64,000 nt of DNA. Source: a candidate division FCPU426 bacterium. Lineage in GTDB: Bacteria; Oederibacteriota; Muellerivitia; Muellerivitales; Muellerivitaceae. Where the stretch lies: positions 18,864 through 82,863 of the forward strand of contig DAIDGV010000011.1 in the NCBI GenBank assembly GCA_027452205.1, given 5' to 3'. Both the position numbers and the translations under genes were made by a program. A model generated the notes under the pieces. That model ran no database searches, was not told where the DNA came from, and saw only the letters and a program-made list of their open reading frames with translations. Below, in pieces: positions 50,654-59,346 of this stretch (position 1 is its first letter; every line of letters starts with the position of its first letter).

Positions 50654-50656
50654 AAA

Positions 50657-51439
50657 ATGAAAGATACTTTGGATAGTTACCAAAAATGGAAATCCCTGCA
50701 ATCCCACTGGGATGACGACGACTTTCTCAAGTCCCTGACTCCTTTGATGAAGCTTCGTTATAAGAGGCTGGATGAAAAGGTGGAGGCCATCCTGGCCGAA
50801 AACTTCGCCAAGGCCGGGGGAAAACCTCTCTTAATAGACGCTGGTTGCGGGCGAGGCGAATTCGCCCTTTTCCTTAAGAAGAAGTGGGGCAATATGGAGC
50901 CCTGGAATTACCTGGGGTTTGAACCATCCAAAGAACAACTGAATCAACGGGATATTCCCACGCTGGGGTTGGGCTTTGCCCAGGCCACGGCCGAACAGAT
51001 CCCCCTGCAAGATATGTCGGCCCAAGGCCTTCTTATAAAAGAGGCTCTCGACCATTGTTATGACCCGTCCAAGGTCTTTGCCGAGGCCAAAAGGCTTTTG
51101 AAGCCCGGCGGGGTGTTGGTGGTGACCATCACCAACGACAAGTCCTACTTCAAGCGGCTCTTGCCGATGATCAACAACGCCCATAAGGCCAAGCAGACCG
51201 ATCACCTTTACTTCTTTGGGCCCGACGACCTGAAAAAGTTGGCCGAAGGGGCCTTGTTTGACAGGGTTTCGGTCGAAACCTATAATTACTTGAAATTTCC
51301 ACGAGTTCTCGAGATCGCGCTGGGTTGGTTGGGAGAGCCTCTCAACCGGGTGTTACTGAGCCTGACGGACGCGATCGGCAAAGTCCTGCTGCCTGGTATG
51401 GGCGGGGGCATCATCTTAAAAGCGTACAGCAAAGAATAA
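50657..51439 (+). CDS. Class I SAM-dependent methyltransferase
   Basis: A 260-residue enzyme with SAM motif I 'LLIDAGCGRGEFALFLKKKWG' near residue 55, motif II 'GFEPSKEQLNQRDIPTLGLGFAQATAEQIPLQDMSAQGLLIKEALDHCYDP' and 'RLLKPGGVLVVTITND'. This is the Methyltransf_11/UbiE-like fold. It is encoded 3 nt after the HEPN-like gene but its base composition is that of the rest of the window. Neighbouring glycosyltransferases suggest a glycan or lipid substrate. Confidence 0.88.
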   Translation: MKDTLDSYQKWKSLQSHWDDDDFLKSLTPLMKLRYKRLDEKVEAILAENFAKAGGKPLLIDAGCGRGEFALFLKKKWGNMEPWNYLGFEPSKEQLNQRDIPTLGLGFAQATAEQIPLQDMSAQGLLIKEALDHCYDPSKVFAEAKRLLKPGGVLVVTITNDKSYFKRLLPMINNAHKAKQTDHLYFFGPDDLKKLAEGALFDRVSVETYNYLKFPRVLEIALGWLGEPLNRVLLSLTDAIGKVLLPGMGGGIILKAYSKE

Positions 51440-51538
51440 TTTTGAATTAAGAATTTTGAATTTTAAATGATGGACGGTTTTGACCATGGTCAAAACCAAC
51501 CACAATTCATAATTCAACATTCAGAATTCATAATTTCG
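51436..51538. repeat. AT-rich imperfect inverted repeat with a perfect central palindrome
   Basis: Repeated AATTTTGAATT-type units (51438-51464) on the left face AATTCATAATTC-type units (51502-51535) on the right. At the centre is a 22-bp perfect palindrome (51476-51497, arms GGTTTTGACCA / TGGTCAAAACC). It lies between the methyltransferase and the Trm112-like gene and could fold into one long hairpin. Confidence 0.65.
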
Positions 51539-51569
51539 CGAACGACAGAAAGAACAAAAGGAATATTGA

Positions 51570-51734
51570 ATGATCTCCAGTGATTTGCTCAACATAATTG
51601 TTTGCCCCGGCTGCGGATCGGCCCTGCGCGAAAAAGACGGCGGCCTGCAATGCACTGAATGTAAGAATGTTTATCCCGTCGAAGATGGAATCCCCGTTCT
51701 CCTCGTGGACCGTGCCAAAAAAACCAGCCGATAA
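51570..51734 (+). CDS. Trm112-like (UPF0434) small zinc-ribbon protein
   Basis: A 54-residue protein after AAAAGGAATATTGA. It reads 'MISSDLLNIIVCPGCGSALREKD', then 'LQCTECKNVYPVEDGIPVLLVD', with two CxxC pairs forming a zinc ribbon and the family ending 'YPVEDGIPVLL'. Trm112 proteins activate methyltransferases; the gene lies just downstream of a class I methyltransferase gene. It is followed at once by copy 2 of the dispersed repeat. Confidence 0.85.
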   Translation: MISSDLLNIIVCPGCGSALREKDGGLQCTECKNVYPVEDGIPVLLVDRAKKTSR

Positions 51735-51737
51735 TCT

Positions 51738-51767
51738 TGAACCACGAAGGGCACCAAGGGCACCAAG
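51738..51767. repeat. Dispersed repeat, copy 2 (single arm)
   Basis: TTGAACCACGAAGGGCACCA followed by AGGGCACCAAG, matching the left arms of copies 1 and 3. There is no right arm. It lies between the Trm112-like stop and the GTG start of the glycosyltransferase. Confidence 0.75.
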
Positions 51768-51780
51768 AAAGGCTCTTTCG

Positions 51781-52923
51781 GTGACCGGCAAGTCTAAATC
51801 CAATCCTGTTAGATCGTTTTGTATCGGTATCGACGCCCGGCTGGCTTACCGCCGGGGAGTCGGCACCTACACGGCAAATCTTATTCTCTCTCTGGCAAAC
51901 GTTGACCTGATCAACCGCTATGTCATCTTCAATGCGCCAGCCCTTCTAAAGAAACAACTCAAGAACAGCCGCTTCAAGTTCGTGGAAGTGCCTTATGGCA
52001 ACGCCGCTCATTACGAGCAGGCGCTTTTGCCCAAGGCCGCCAAGGCCGAGGGCGTTGAGCTGCTTCACTATGTTGATAATTCCTGTTCCATCTTCACGGA
52101 CCTGCCGGTCATTCTCACTTTGCATGACGCCATGTACACCCGGCCTTTGAAAGCCGTCCGTTCCAAACCCACTTTTCGCCAGCGGCTGGTCTATGGATAT
52201 AAAAAGTGGATTATCCCCAAGTCCGCCTGGTTCGCCCGTAAAGTGCTGACGGTCTCAGAGTTCTCCAAAAAGCAGATCATGCAGGCCACCCAACTGCCCG
52301 CGGACAAGATCCAAGTCACTTTAGAAGGGGTCAACACTGCCCAATATCCCAAGACGACCCGCAAGACCACCGGCCTCTTTCAGATCTTGGTGCATGGTGC
52401 GGCAGACGACCGGAAGAACATTCCCAATATCCTCAAGGCGGCCAAGATATTGGCCAAACAAAAGAAATCCTTTCAGATGCGCATCATTGGTATGGATAAG
52501 GCGGAATTGGACTGCACCTTATATGAGAGGGAAGCCCTGGAACTGGGGTTGGAGCCCTTCGTGAAGTGGGGCGGAAGCGTGCCGGCGGAAAAGCTGGTGC
52601 AGACCTACCATCAGACGGACCTTTTCCTTTATCCCTCTTTATTAGAAGGGTTCGGGTTGCCGGTCTTGGAAGCCTTTTCCTGCGGGGTTCCGGTGGTGAC
52701 ATCGAACAGCAGTTCTTTGCCCGAAGTAGCGGGTGACGCGGCACTTTTGGTGAACCCGCAAAGCCCGGAAGATATCGCCCATGCGGTCAAGGTGATGATG
52801 GAAAGGCCTGAATTAAGATGGCAATTGATCCAGCGGGGGCTGAAAAGGGTTAAGATGTTCACGTGGGAGAAGACGGCGAAGGAAACCCTGAAAGCCTACG
52901 AAAGCGTCCTGAATGCCCGCTAA
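51781..52923 (+). CDS. Glycosyltransferase family 4 (GT4)
   Basis: A 380-residue GT-B enzyme; I take GTG 51781 as start because the frame upstream crosses a repeat and the Trm112-like gene. N-lobe: 'IGIDARLAYRRGVGTYTANLILSLA'. C-lobe: 'ILVHGAADDRKNIPNILKAAKIL', 'WGGSVPAEKLVQTYHQTDLFLYPSLLEGFGLPVLEAFSCGVPVVTSNSSSLPEVAGDAALLVNP' with the conserved E-x7-E of GT4. It transfers a sugar from a nucleotide donor to a growing glycan. Overlaps the next gene by 11 bases. Confidence 0.88.
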   Translation: MTGKSKSNPVRSFCIGIDARLAYRRGVGTYTANLILSLANVDLINRYVIFNAPALLKKQLKNSRFKFVEVPYGNAAHYEQALLPKAAKAEGVELLHYVDNSCSIFTDLPVILTLHDAMYTRPLKAVRSKPTFRQRLVYGYKKWIIPKSAWFARKVLTVSEFSKKQIMQATQLPADKIQVTLEGVNTAQYPKTTRKTTGLFQILVHGAADDRKNIPNILKAAKILAKQKKSFQMRIIGMDKAELDCTLYEREALELGLEPFVKWGGSVPAEKLVQTYHQTDLFLYPSLLEGFGLPVLEAFSCGVPVVTSNSSSLPEVAGDAALLVNPQSPEDIAHAVKVMMERPELRWQLIQRGLKRVKMFTWEKTAKETLKAYESVLNAR

Positions 52924-54652
52924 AAAAGACCCCCTCCAGCAACTGTCCATCTTCAATGTTGCCTTATTCCTGGTGCTGTTAGCTTCGGTCGAGTATTTCT
53001 TCATGGGCGGCATGATCCTACTGGCTCCGAACTTTCCTTTTGTCCCTCTATTGGGAGAGATCGTTCTAGTTCTCTTTGTCCTATTACTGGCCCTGGAAAC
53101 GGGGTTGGTGCTGCTGCTCGATAAAAAGGGGAAGGACCATTTCTTCACCCCGATGCTTTTGACCCACCTGCCCTGGCTGCTGGCTTTCGCCCTGCCCTTG
53201 ATAGCCCAACTGACCCTGCCCGAACCCCACAACTTTTTGACCCGCAAGATCGAGCTATTGTTCGGTTTGATATGGGTGACCCATATATTTCTCTTCAGCG
53301 GCTGGTTGTTGTGGCGGGTAAGGGGCAATGGCAAACCGGTCTCTTATACCTTCGCCCTGGTCTCGATCTTCTTCTTCGTCGGCACCACTCTTTGGACGAC
53401 CCAATGCGACCTGAGCGGGGACGAGCCCCACTATTTATTGATGGCTTACAGCCTCATCCATGACAAGGACTTGGACCTAACGAACAATTACCAGAACAAG
53501 GATTACGAACAGTTCTACCACCGGGGCGAACTGCAGCCCCAGGGTTTGGAACATGTCATCGAGGGCCGCCGCTACAGTCACCATCCCTTGGGACCGGTGC
53601 TGTTGGTATTGCCGGGTTTTTTCTTGTTGGGGCGTTTGGGCGCGGCGCTGACCATATCCTTATTGACCGCTTTAGCCTTGTACTTGACCCTGCGGGTGTT
53701 GGAAATGACCGGGGCCAAGGGCCGGGCGCTGCAAGCGGTGGCGGCGGTGGGCCTTTTCTCCAGCCCTTTCCTGCTTTTTGCCGGACTCATCTTTCCCGAG
53801 GTTCCCACGGCCTGCTTAGTGGCTTTGACCCTGTTGCTGTTCGTTCAAAAACGCTGGTTCTGGTTGGGCGTCACCCAGGGCGCCTTTTTGTGGATGCACA
53901 ACCGCAACGTGTTGCTGGTCATCCCTTTCTTGTTGGTGCTGGCTTATGAATTTTTGAAAGACAAGAAGTGGTTCGAAAAGACCAAACTCTTCACGGCGGG
54001 GTTCGCGATCCCGACGATCCTCTTGGCCTTTTATTTCCATGCCATCTATGGTGTCTGGACTCCCTTGGGCGCCCACAACGAACCCTTCACGTCCCTCTTC
54101 CGGTTGAACCACTTTTGGATCGGGTTGCTGGGGCTGCTGCTGGACCAAGAATGCGGTCTTTGGTTCCACTTCGCCATCTTCGGTATGACGAGCGCCGGGG
54201 CCTTGATGTTGTGGAGTTCCAAGAACCCGCTGCGGTTCCTGGCCATTGGGGCTTTGTTGTTCTATTACCTGTTCATGGCCTTCTATGAGAACTTGGGGCT
54301 CACCCCGGGCACCCGCTATTTCGTGGGGGTGACTCCGTTGATGTTATTCATGCTTTATTTCGCTTTCGCCAAGTTGAAGTTCAGTGTCTGGGAAATATTG
54401 ACCCTGGTCTCTTTTATCGGCGGCGTGCTGATCAATTGGGTTTTGGCGGTCATTCCCTGGATGCGGTATAACAAATTGGAAGGGGAGAGCATGCTGCTGA
54501 AGACCCTGGGCGGTATCCTGCATACCAACTTGACGATCAGCCAGCCGGCCTTCCAAGCCCCGGTCATTACCGCGCAAAGTTACGAAATAGCCGGGTTCTG
54601 GTTCGTGGTTACCATTGGGTTGTCTTTCTGGTTTTGGCGGGAAAATAAATAG
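52913..54652 (+). CDS. Polytopic membrane glycosyltransferase-like protein (ArnT/PMT superfamily-like)
   Basis: A 579-residue protein with about 12 hydrophobic segments. After helices 4-5 comes a periplasmic loop 'TLWTTQCDLSGDEPHYLLMAYSLIHDKDLDLTNNYQNKDYEQFY', in which the Asp-Glu-Pro-His cluster resembles the 'D-E..Y' catalytic loop of GT-C enzymes. 'GLEHVIEGRRYSHHPLGPVLLVLPGFFL' follows. Such proteins transfer sugars from polyprenyl-phosphate carriers. The family fit is by topology and loop, not close similarity. Confidence 0.72.
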   Translation: MPAKKDPLQQLSIFNVALFLVLLASVEYFFMGGMILLAPNFPFVPLLGEIVLVLFVLLLALETGLVLLLDKKGKDHFFTPMLLTHLPWLLAFALPLIAQLTLPEPHNFLTRKIELLFGLIWVTHIFLFSGWLLWRVRGNGKPVSYTFALVSIFFFVGTTLWTTQCDLSGDEPHYLLMAYSLIHDKDLDLTNNYQNKDYEQFYHRGELQPQGLEHVIEGRRYSHHPLGPVLLVLPGFFLLGRLGAALTISLLTALALYLTLRVLEMTGAKGRALQAVAAVGLFSSPFLLFAGLIFPEVPTACLVALTLLLFVQKRWFWLGVTQGAFLWMHNRNVLLVIPFLLVLAYEFLKDKKWFEKTKLFTAGFAIPTILLAFYFHAIYGVWTPLGAHNEPFTSLFRLNHFWIGLLGLLLDQECGLWFHFAIFGMTSAGALMLWSSKNPLRFLAIGALLFYYLFMAFYENLGLTPGTRYFVGVTPLMLFMLYFAFAKLKFSVWEILTLVSFIGGVLINWVLAVIPWMRYNKLEGESMLLKTLGGILHTNLTISQPAFQAPVITAQSYEIAGFWFVVTIGLSFWFWRENK

Positions 54653-54656
54653 GGTC

Positions 54657-54757
54657 TTAAACCACGAAGGACACTAAGGGAACAAAGTGGGCACGATAAA
54701 AATTTTAAAAACTTTGTGTTCAAACTTGGTGTCCTTTGTGTCCTTGGTGGTTCAAGG
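54657..54757. repeat. Dispersed inverted-repeat element, copy 3
   Basis: Left arm TTAAACCACGAAGGACACTA (54657-54676) continues to ACAAAGT (54688). The right arm GGTGTCCTTTGTGTCCTTGG continues TGGTTCAAGG and ends at 54757. Arms are about 30 bp long. The element ends 15 nt before the TTG start of the next glycosyltransferase gene. Confidence 0.8.
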
Positions 54758-54771
54758 TCAAAGGGTTTAAT

Positions 54772-55992
54772 TTGAACATCTTGGTCCTAACGCCTATCGT
54801 TCCTTATCCGCCCCATGACGGGGATAAACTTCGGCTCTACCATTTGCTTCAACAGCTTAAAAAACGCGGCCATACCATCGACATCTTTTGCCTGACCCGG
54901 GTGAAAGAAGACCTAGCCCAGAACCAGCACCTGCGCGCCCTTTGCCGGACCCTCTATATAGAACACATCACGAACAGGGATCTTTTCTTTAACCTGGTCG
55001 CCGGGCTTTTGATGGGCCAATCCCTGAATGTTTCCAGTTACTTTTCACCCAAACTCAAGGACAGCCTGCGGGCCTATTGGAAATCGAAAGAAGGCGCGGT
55101 GGTTGATGTGGTCTTGGCCCATCGGCTTCGCATGGCCCCGGCGGCATTGGATTCCCACCACGGTAAACCAGTGGTGCTGGACCTGACGGATTGCTTGACC
55201 GCTTATTCCCAACAACTGAGCCGCCAACCAGGCGCACACCTAGTGCGCCGCTTGGCCGCAAGTTGGGACCATTGGTTCCTTCGTAAAGAAGAGGTGGAGT
55301 GGCCGCAACAGGCGGCGATGACGACCATTATTTCCGAGGCGGACGCCCATGTGATCGTGGGGAATGGTCTGGCGGAAGAAAAGATCACGGTGCTGCCTAA
55401 TGGAGTGGACCTGGAAGCGGCGCCTAAAGCGGGTTCCAAAATTTATCCGGCGGGAAGGCCGGTGGTTTGTTTCGTGGGCAACATGGGTTACGCGCCCAAT
55501 GAAGAAGGCACTTTGTGGTTCCTTAAAACCGTCTGGCCTTTGGTGAAAGCCAAAGTACCCAAGGCCTTGTTCGCGGCGGTGGGCGGCGCGCCCCGGGAAG
55601 TTTTGAAGAAATACCATAACGGCAAGGATGTGTTGGTGACAGGTTGGGTGCCCCAGGTAGAACCCTATTTATTGAAAGCGCAAGTTTCCATCGCGCCCCT
55701 GCGCTTCGCGGGCGGCATGCAGAACAAGATCGCCCTTTCGATGGGTCTGGGTGTGCCGGTGGTGGCCACGACCGCCTCCACCGGCTGGCTGCCGAAACAG
55801 GGTAAAGAATGCCTGTTCATTGCCGATGATCATCAGGCTTTTGCTGATTCGATCGTTCAAATACTTCAAAAACCCACGGTCGCTAAGGCCCAGGCCTTGA
55901 AAGGCAAGCGGTTCATTGCCCAGAATTACTCTTGGGATAAGGCGGGGAAGCAGCTTGAGACGATCTTGAAAAAAGCGGGAGGCGTGAAATGA
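54772..55992 (+). CDS. Glycosyltransferase (GT4-like, exosortase-associated sugar transferase type)
   Basis: A 406-residue protein; TTG 54772 is chosen because the family start 'NILVLTPIVPYPPHDGDKLRLYHLLQQLKKRGHTIDIFCLTR' begins there, while the ATG at 54736 lies inside the repeat. C-lobe: 'ITVLPNGVDLEAAP', 'VVCFVGNMGYAPNEEGTLWFLKTVWPLV', 'VTGWVPQVEPYLLKAQVSIAPLRFAGGMQNKIALSMGLGVPVVAT'. It resembles the TIGR03087-type transferases that accompany PEP-CTERM/exosortase glycan clusters. Overlaps the SIMPL-domain gene by four bases. Confidence 0.85.
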   Translation: MNILVLTPIVPYPPHDGDKLRLYHLLQQLKKRGHTIDIFCLTRVKEDLAQNQHLRALCRTLYIEHITNRDLFFNLVAGLLMGQSLNVSSYFSPKLKDSLRAYWKSKEGAVVDVVLAHRLRMAPAALDSHHGKPVVLDLTDCLTAYSQQLSRQPGAHLVRRLAASWDHWFLRKEEVEWPQQAAMTTIISEADAHVIVGNGLAEEKITVLPNGVDLEAAPKAGSKIYPAGRPVVCFVGNMGYAPNEEGTLWFLKTVWPLVKAKVPKALFAAVGGAPREVLKKYHNGKDVLVTGWVPQVEPYLLKAQVSIAPLRFAGGMQNKIALSMGLGVPVVATTASTGWLPKQGKECLFIADDHQAFADSIVQILQKPTVAKAQALKGKRFIAQNYSWDKAGKQLETILKKAGGVK

Positions 55993-56678
55993 AAAAGATC
56001 CTTTGGGTTTTGATGATGGTTCTGGCCGTAAGCCCTGTTTGGGCGGATACCAACGCGAAGATGAAGACCGTGACGGTGCAGGGGGAAGGTACTTCCTCGG
56101 GCGCGCCGGACCAAGCGACCTTTGACGTGGAAGTGCAACTGCAAGGCGACACGTCGAAAGAGATCGTCGCTTCAGCGAACAAGTTGATGAACGGAGTCTT
56201 ATCCAAGTTGAAGGCGCTCAAGATCGCTGAGAAGGACCTGCAAACCCAGGGCTATTCGGTGAACCGGAACTATCAATATGTCGGCGGTAAATCCAAGTTC
56301 TCGGGTTACACCGTTTCGAACCGCTTGCGGGTGCTATTGCACAATGTGGACCAAGTGCAGGACGTGATGGGCGCTTTGGCGGATATGGAATCGGTCCAAG
56401 TGAATGGTCCCACCTTTGGTTTTGCCAAGCCCGATCAACTGCAGATCGAGGCCCTGAAAACCGCTGTGGAGAATGCCCATGCCAAGGCGGTGGCCCTGGC
56501 GGAGGCTGCGGGCGCGGAGTTGGGGCCGGTCTTTTCCATCCAACAAACCGGCGGGGGAGCGCCCATTGTGCGCCCCATGATGATGGCCGCGGCTAAAGCG
56601 ATGGATACGGCGGCGCCCATTGAAAAGGGCACCAATGAAGTTACCGCTCAAGTCGAGGTCGTTTACACGTTAAAATAG
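55989..56678 (+). CDS. SIMPL-domain (DUF541) exported protein
   Basis: A 229-residue protein with a signal peptide ('MKKILWVLMMVLAVSPVWA'). The SIMPL domain shows 'VTVQGEGTSSGAPDQATFDVEVQ', 'LKALKIAEKDLQTQGYSVNRNYQYVGGKSKFSGYTVSNRLRVLL' and 'ALKTAVENAHAKAVALAEAAGAELGPVFSIQ'. Family members form periplasmic oligomers and have been linked to oxidative stress, but function is not settled. Translationally coupled to the upstream glycosyltransferase. Confidence 0.87.
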   Translation: MKKILWVLMMVLAVSPVWADTNAKMKTVTVQGEGTSSGAPDQATFDVEVQLQGDTSKEIVASANKLMNGVLSKLKALKIAEKDLQTQGYSVNRNYQYVGGKSKFSGYTVSNRLRVLLHNVDQVQDVMGALADMESVQVNGPTFGFAKPDQLQIEALKTAVENAHAKAVALAEAAGAELGPVFSIQQTGGGAPIVRPMMMAAAKAMDTAAPIEKGTNEVTAQVEVVYTLK

Positions 56679-56714
56679 CCGGGTCAGCCGAAATACGCGT
56701 GAAAGTTCAACACC

Positions 56715-58610
56715 ATGTGCGGCATCGCGGGCTTCGTTCAATTTAAGCCGGGGCAAACCCTGAAGCCCTCGGTCCTTCAAGACATGACCGCGGCCATCCG
56801 GCACCGGGGCCCGGACGACGAGGGTTATTACCATAAAGGCCCGGTGGGGCTCTGCATGACCCGCCTTTCCATCGTAGACCTGGCCCATGGCACCCAGCCC
56901 ATTTCAAACGAGCGCGGCACAGTCTGGACGGTCTTCAACGGCGAAATTTATAACCACAAAGAACTGCGCGGTGAGCTGGAAAAGGCCGGTCATCAATTCC
57001 GCACCCAGTCCGACACCGAAGTCATCGTTCACGCCTACGAGGAATATGGCGACGACTTCATCAAGAAACTACGGGGCATGTTCGCCTTTGCCCTCTGGGA
57101 CCAGACCTTTCAAAAGCTCTTGCTTGTCCGCGACCATGTGGGGGTCAAACCGCTTTATTACACCACTGCGGACGGCTCCCTTATTTTCGGGTCGGAGATC
57201 AAGCCGCTCTTAGCGGTGCCGACCGTCGCCAAGAACAAAAAAGTCGACGTCAAACAAATGCTGGCCTTGATGACCCTGCAATATGTGCCCACGCCGGACA
57301 CGCTCTTTAAGGGCATCCGTAAATTGCCCGCGGGCCATTACCTGATCGTGCAGCAAGGCAAGATGGTCATCAAGCCCTTTTGGACCTTGCCGAACGAGCC
57401 CAAGGTCGCTCCCGGTCATTCCCACACCCGGGCCCAGGAGAACGAATGGACCGAAGAATTACGCCTGCGGTTCTTCGCCAGCGTGAAAGAACAGTTGATG
57501 GCGGACGTACCGGTCGGGGCCTTTTTGTCCGGCGGGATGGACTCGTCCCTGGTGGTGGCCGCCATGACCCATCAGACTCAGCGGCGCATCAAGACCTATT
57601 CGGTGGGGTTCGAGAACGAACACGACTTCAACGAGTTGAAGTATTCACAAAAGATCGCCCGGTTCCTCAACAGTGACCATCGGGAGCTGATGGTCAATGC
57701 CCAGATGCTGAACGACCTGATCCCTCGGTTGGTGAAATACCAGGATGATCCGGTCATCGACCCGGCGGTGCTGCCCACCTTTTTGGTCTCCCTTTTCGCG
57801 CGGCAAGAAGTGAAGGTGGTCTTGACCGGGGAAGGGGCCGACGAGCTTTTTGGCGGTTATCACCGCTATTCCTATGACCGATTCTTCAACCATGTACAGG
57901 CCATGCCGACTTGGGCCCGCAAGATCGTTCCTTTCCTCACGGGCAATTTGCGAGACCCTTACCACCAAGCCTGGCAGGCACTGAACAAGCACGACCTGGT
58001 GAAGCGGCATTTGGCTTGGTCGCGGCTTTGCTTGGAAGAGACCCTGGAAGAATTGGCGGGGGACAAGCTGTTGTATGAAATGGAAAACTCCAAGGTGGAA
58101 GAGACCTTGGAAAGGATCTTCGCCGAGGCGGAGCACTACAAGTTCGACAACCTGAACCTGATGCTTTATCTGGACCTCAAGACTTGGCTGCCGGATGACC
58201 TGCTTAATAAGGTGGATCGCACCAGCATGGCCGCCTCGCTGGAAGCGCGGGTGCCTTACCTGGATCACCGTTTGGTGGAGTTTGCTTACAGCCTGCCCTC
58301 GTCGGTGAAGCTCAAGGGCGGCATCGGTAAATACATCCTCAAGCGCGCCGCGGCCAAATATATCCCCCGGGACATCATCAACCGCCGCAAAAAGGGTTTC
58401 GCGGTGCCCTTAGGCCCCTGGTTCCGCAAAGAACTGAAGCCCCTTCTTTTGGATATCCTTCGTTCCGATAGTTTCAAACAACGGGGTTATTTCAAGATGG
58501 ACCAGGTGGAAGCTATGGTGCAAGAACACATGAGCGGTCAGCAGGACCATCACCTTCTTTTGTATGGTCTGTTGTTGGTGGAGCTGTGGCACCGAGAGTT
58601 CATTGATTAA
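56715..58610 (+). CDS. asnB: Asparagine synthase (glutamine-hydrolysing)
   Basis: A 631-residue enzyme. Cys2 ('MCGIAGFVQF') is the glutaminase nucleophile, with 'RHRGPDDEGYYHKGPVGLCMTRLSIVDLAHGTQPISNE' and 'VFNGEIYNHKELR' forming the Gln site. The synthetase domain has the PP-loop 'FLSGGMDSSLVVAAM', 'VVLTGEGADELFGGYHRY' and 'RTSMAASLEARVPYLDHRLVEFA'. It makes asparagine from aspartate, or amidates a sugar precursor; long AsnB proteins of this type are frequent in exopolysaccharide clusters. Its stop overlaps the next start by one base. Confidence 0.92.
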   Translation: MCGIAGFVQFKPGQTLKPSVLQDMTAAIRHRGPDDEGYYHKGPVGLCMTRLSIVDLAHGTQPISNERGTVWTVFNGEIYNHKELRGELEKAGHQFRTQSDTEVIVHAYEEYGDDFIKKLRGMFAFALWDQTFQKLLLVRDHVGVKPLYYTTADGSLIFGSEIKPLLAVPTVAKNKKVDVKQMLALMTLQYVPTPDTLFKGIRKLPAGHYLIVQQGKMVIKPFWTLPNEPKVAPGHSHTRAQENEWTEELRLRFFASVKEQLMADVPVGAFLSGGMDSSLVVAAMTHQTQRRIKTYSVGFENEHDFNELKYSQKIARFLNSDHRELMVNAQMLNDLIPRLVKYQDDPVIDPAVLPTFLVSLFARQEVKVVLTGEGADELFGGYHRYSYDRFFNHVQAMPTWARKIVPFLTGNLRDPYHQAWQALNKHDLVKRHLAWSRLCLEETLEELAGDKLLYEMENSKVEETLERIFAEAEHYKFDNLNLMLYLDLKTWLPDDLLNKVDRTSMAASLEARVPYLDHRLVEFAYSLPSSVKLKGGIGKYILKRAAAKYIPRDIINRRKKGFAVPLGPWFRKELKPLLLDILRSDSFKQRGYFKMDQVEAMVQEHMSGQQDHHLLLYGLLLVELWHREFID

Positions 58611-58942
58611 TGCTTAAAATCACAAATGCTTTTGAATTTGTTTTGGCTTTGGCTATTAGTGTTTTGGTGGTTCCTTTTTTGCTTTTGATGGCATATATGC
58701 TCTTCTGGACACATTTTAAGGTTTTCGCAGCGTTATTAGGGCTAATGTCTGTTGCGATGGGCATATATTTGATAAACAGAGCTAATTTATTAAGAGTTGG
58801 TTTGAAAATAGAAAATGGGGCGAAAAGAAATATATGGGCCGTCTATTTTTCGATCGGTTGGAGATTTTTGTTAGCGAGCTATTTAATTTATGAAGTGATT
58901 CGTATGATGGTGCTGATCGCTATTAAAGTTTTTAAGTTTTAG
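58610..58942 (+). CDS. Small AT-rich membrane protein
   Basis: A 110-residue protein with three hydrophobic segments (about 8-33, 37-55 and 75-105). The gene is notably AT-rich compared with the genes on both sides, like the HEPN-like gene. It starts by a one-base overlap (TAATG) with asnB. No family recognised; possibly acquired. Confidence 0.6.
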   Translation: MLKITNAFEFVLALAISVLVVPFLLLMAYMLFWTHFKVFAALLGLMSVAMGIYLINRANLLRVGLKIENGAKRNIWAVYFSIGWRFLLASYLIYEVIRMMVLIAIKVFKF

Positions 58943-58950
58943 GAGTAACG

Positions 58951-59346
58951 ATGCCGAGCGAACGATTCGAAAGAGGCTTCAAAAAATTCCAAGAGATCCA
59001 CGGGCCGGTAGCGAAGGCCACGTTGGAAAGCGTGAAAGACATCGCTCCTGAATTGGGACAGTTCGTCACCGAATTCGCTTTCGCTGACATCTATAGCCGC
59101 CCGGGATTGGACCTGAAGACCCGCCAACTGCTGACCATCGCTTCTCTCACTACTTTGGGGAATGCTCCGCTGCAACTGAAGTCGCATATCAAAGGCGCAT
59201 TGAACGTGGGCTGTACCAAGAAAGAGATCGTTGAGACCCTTCTCCAAATGGCGGTTTATGCTGGGTTTCCAGCTTCTATGAACGCGATCTATGCCGCCAA
59301 AGAAGTCTTCATCGAACGCGACAAACGTTTGAAAAAGAAGCGGTAA
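58951..59346 (+). CDS. Carboxymuconolactone decarboxylase (CMD) family protein
   Basis: A 131-residue helical protein with the CMD core 'DLKTRQLLTIASLTTLGNAPLQLKSHIKGALNVGCTKKEIVETLLQMAVYAGFPASMNAIYAAKEVF', including the conserved 'K-x-R-x-L' and 'H...AL..G.T..EI.E'. The peroxidatic CxxC of AhpD is absent, so it is closer to gamma-carboxymuconolactone decarboxylases or uncharacterised members. AGGAG precedes the ATG. No aromatic-degradation genes are nearby. Confidence 0.88.
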   Translation: MPSERFERGFKKFQEIHGPVAKATLESVKDIAPELGQFVTEFAFADIYSRPGLDLKTRQLLTIASLTTLGNAPLQLKSHIKGALNVGCTKKEIVETLLQMAVYAGFPASMNAIYAAKEVFIERDKRLKKKR

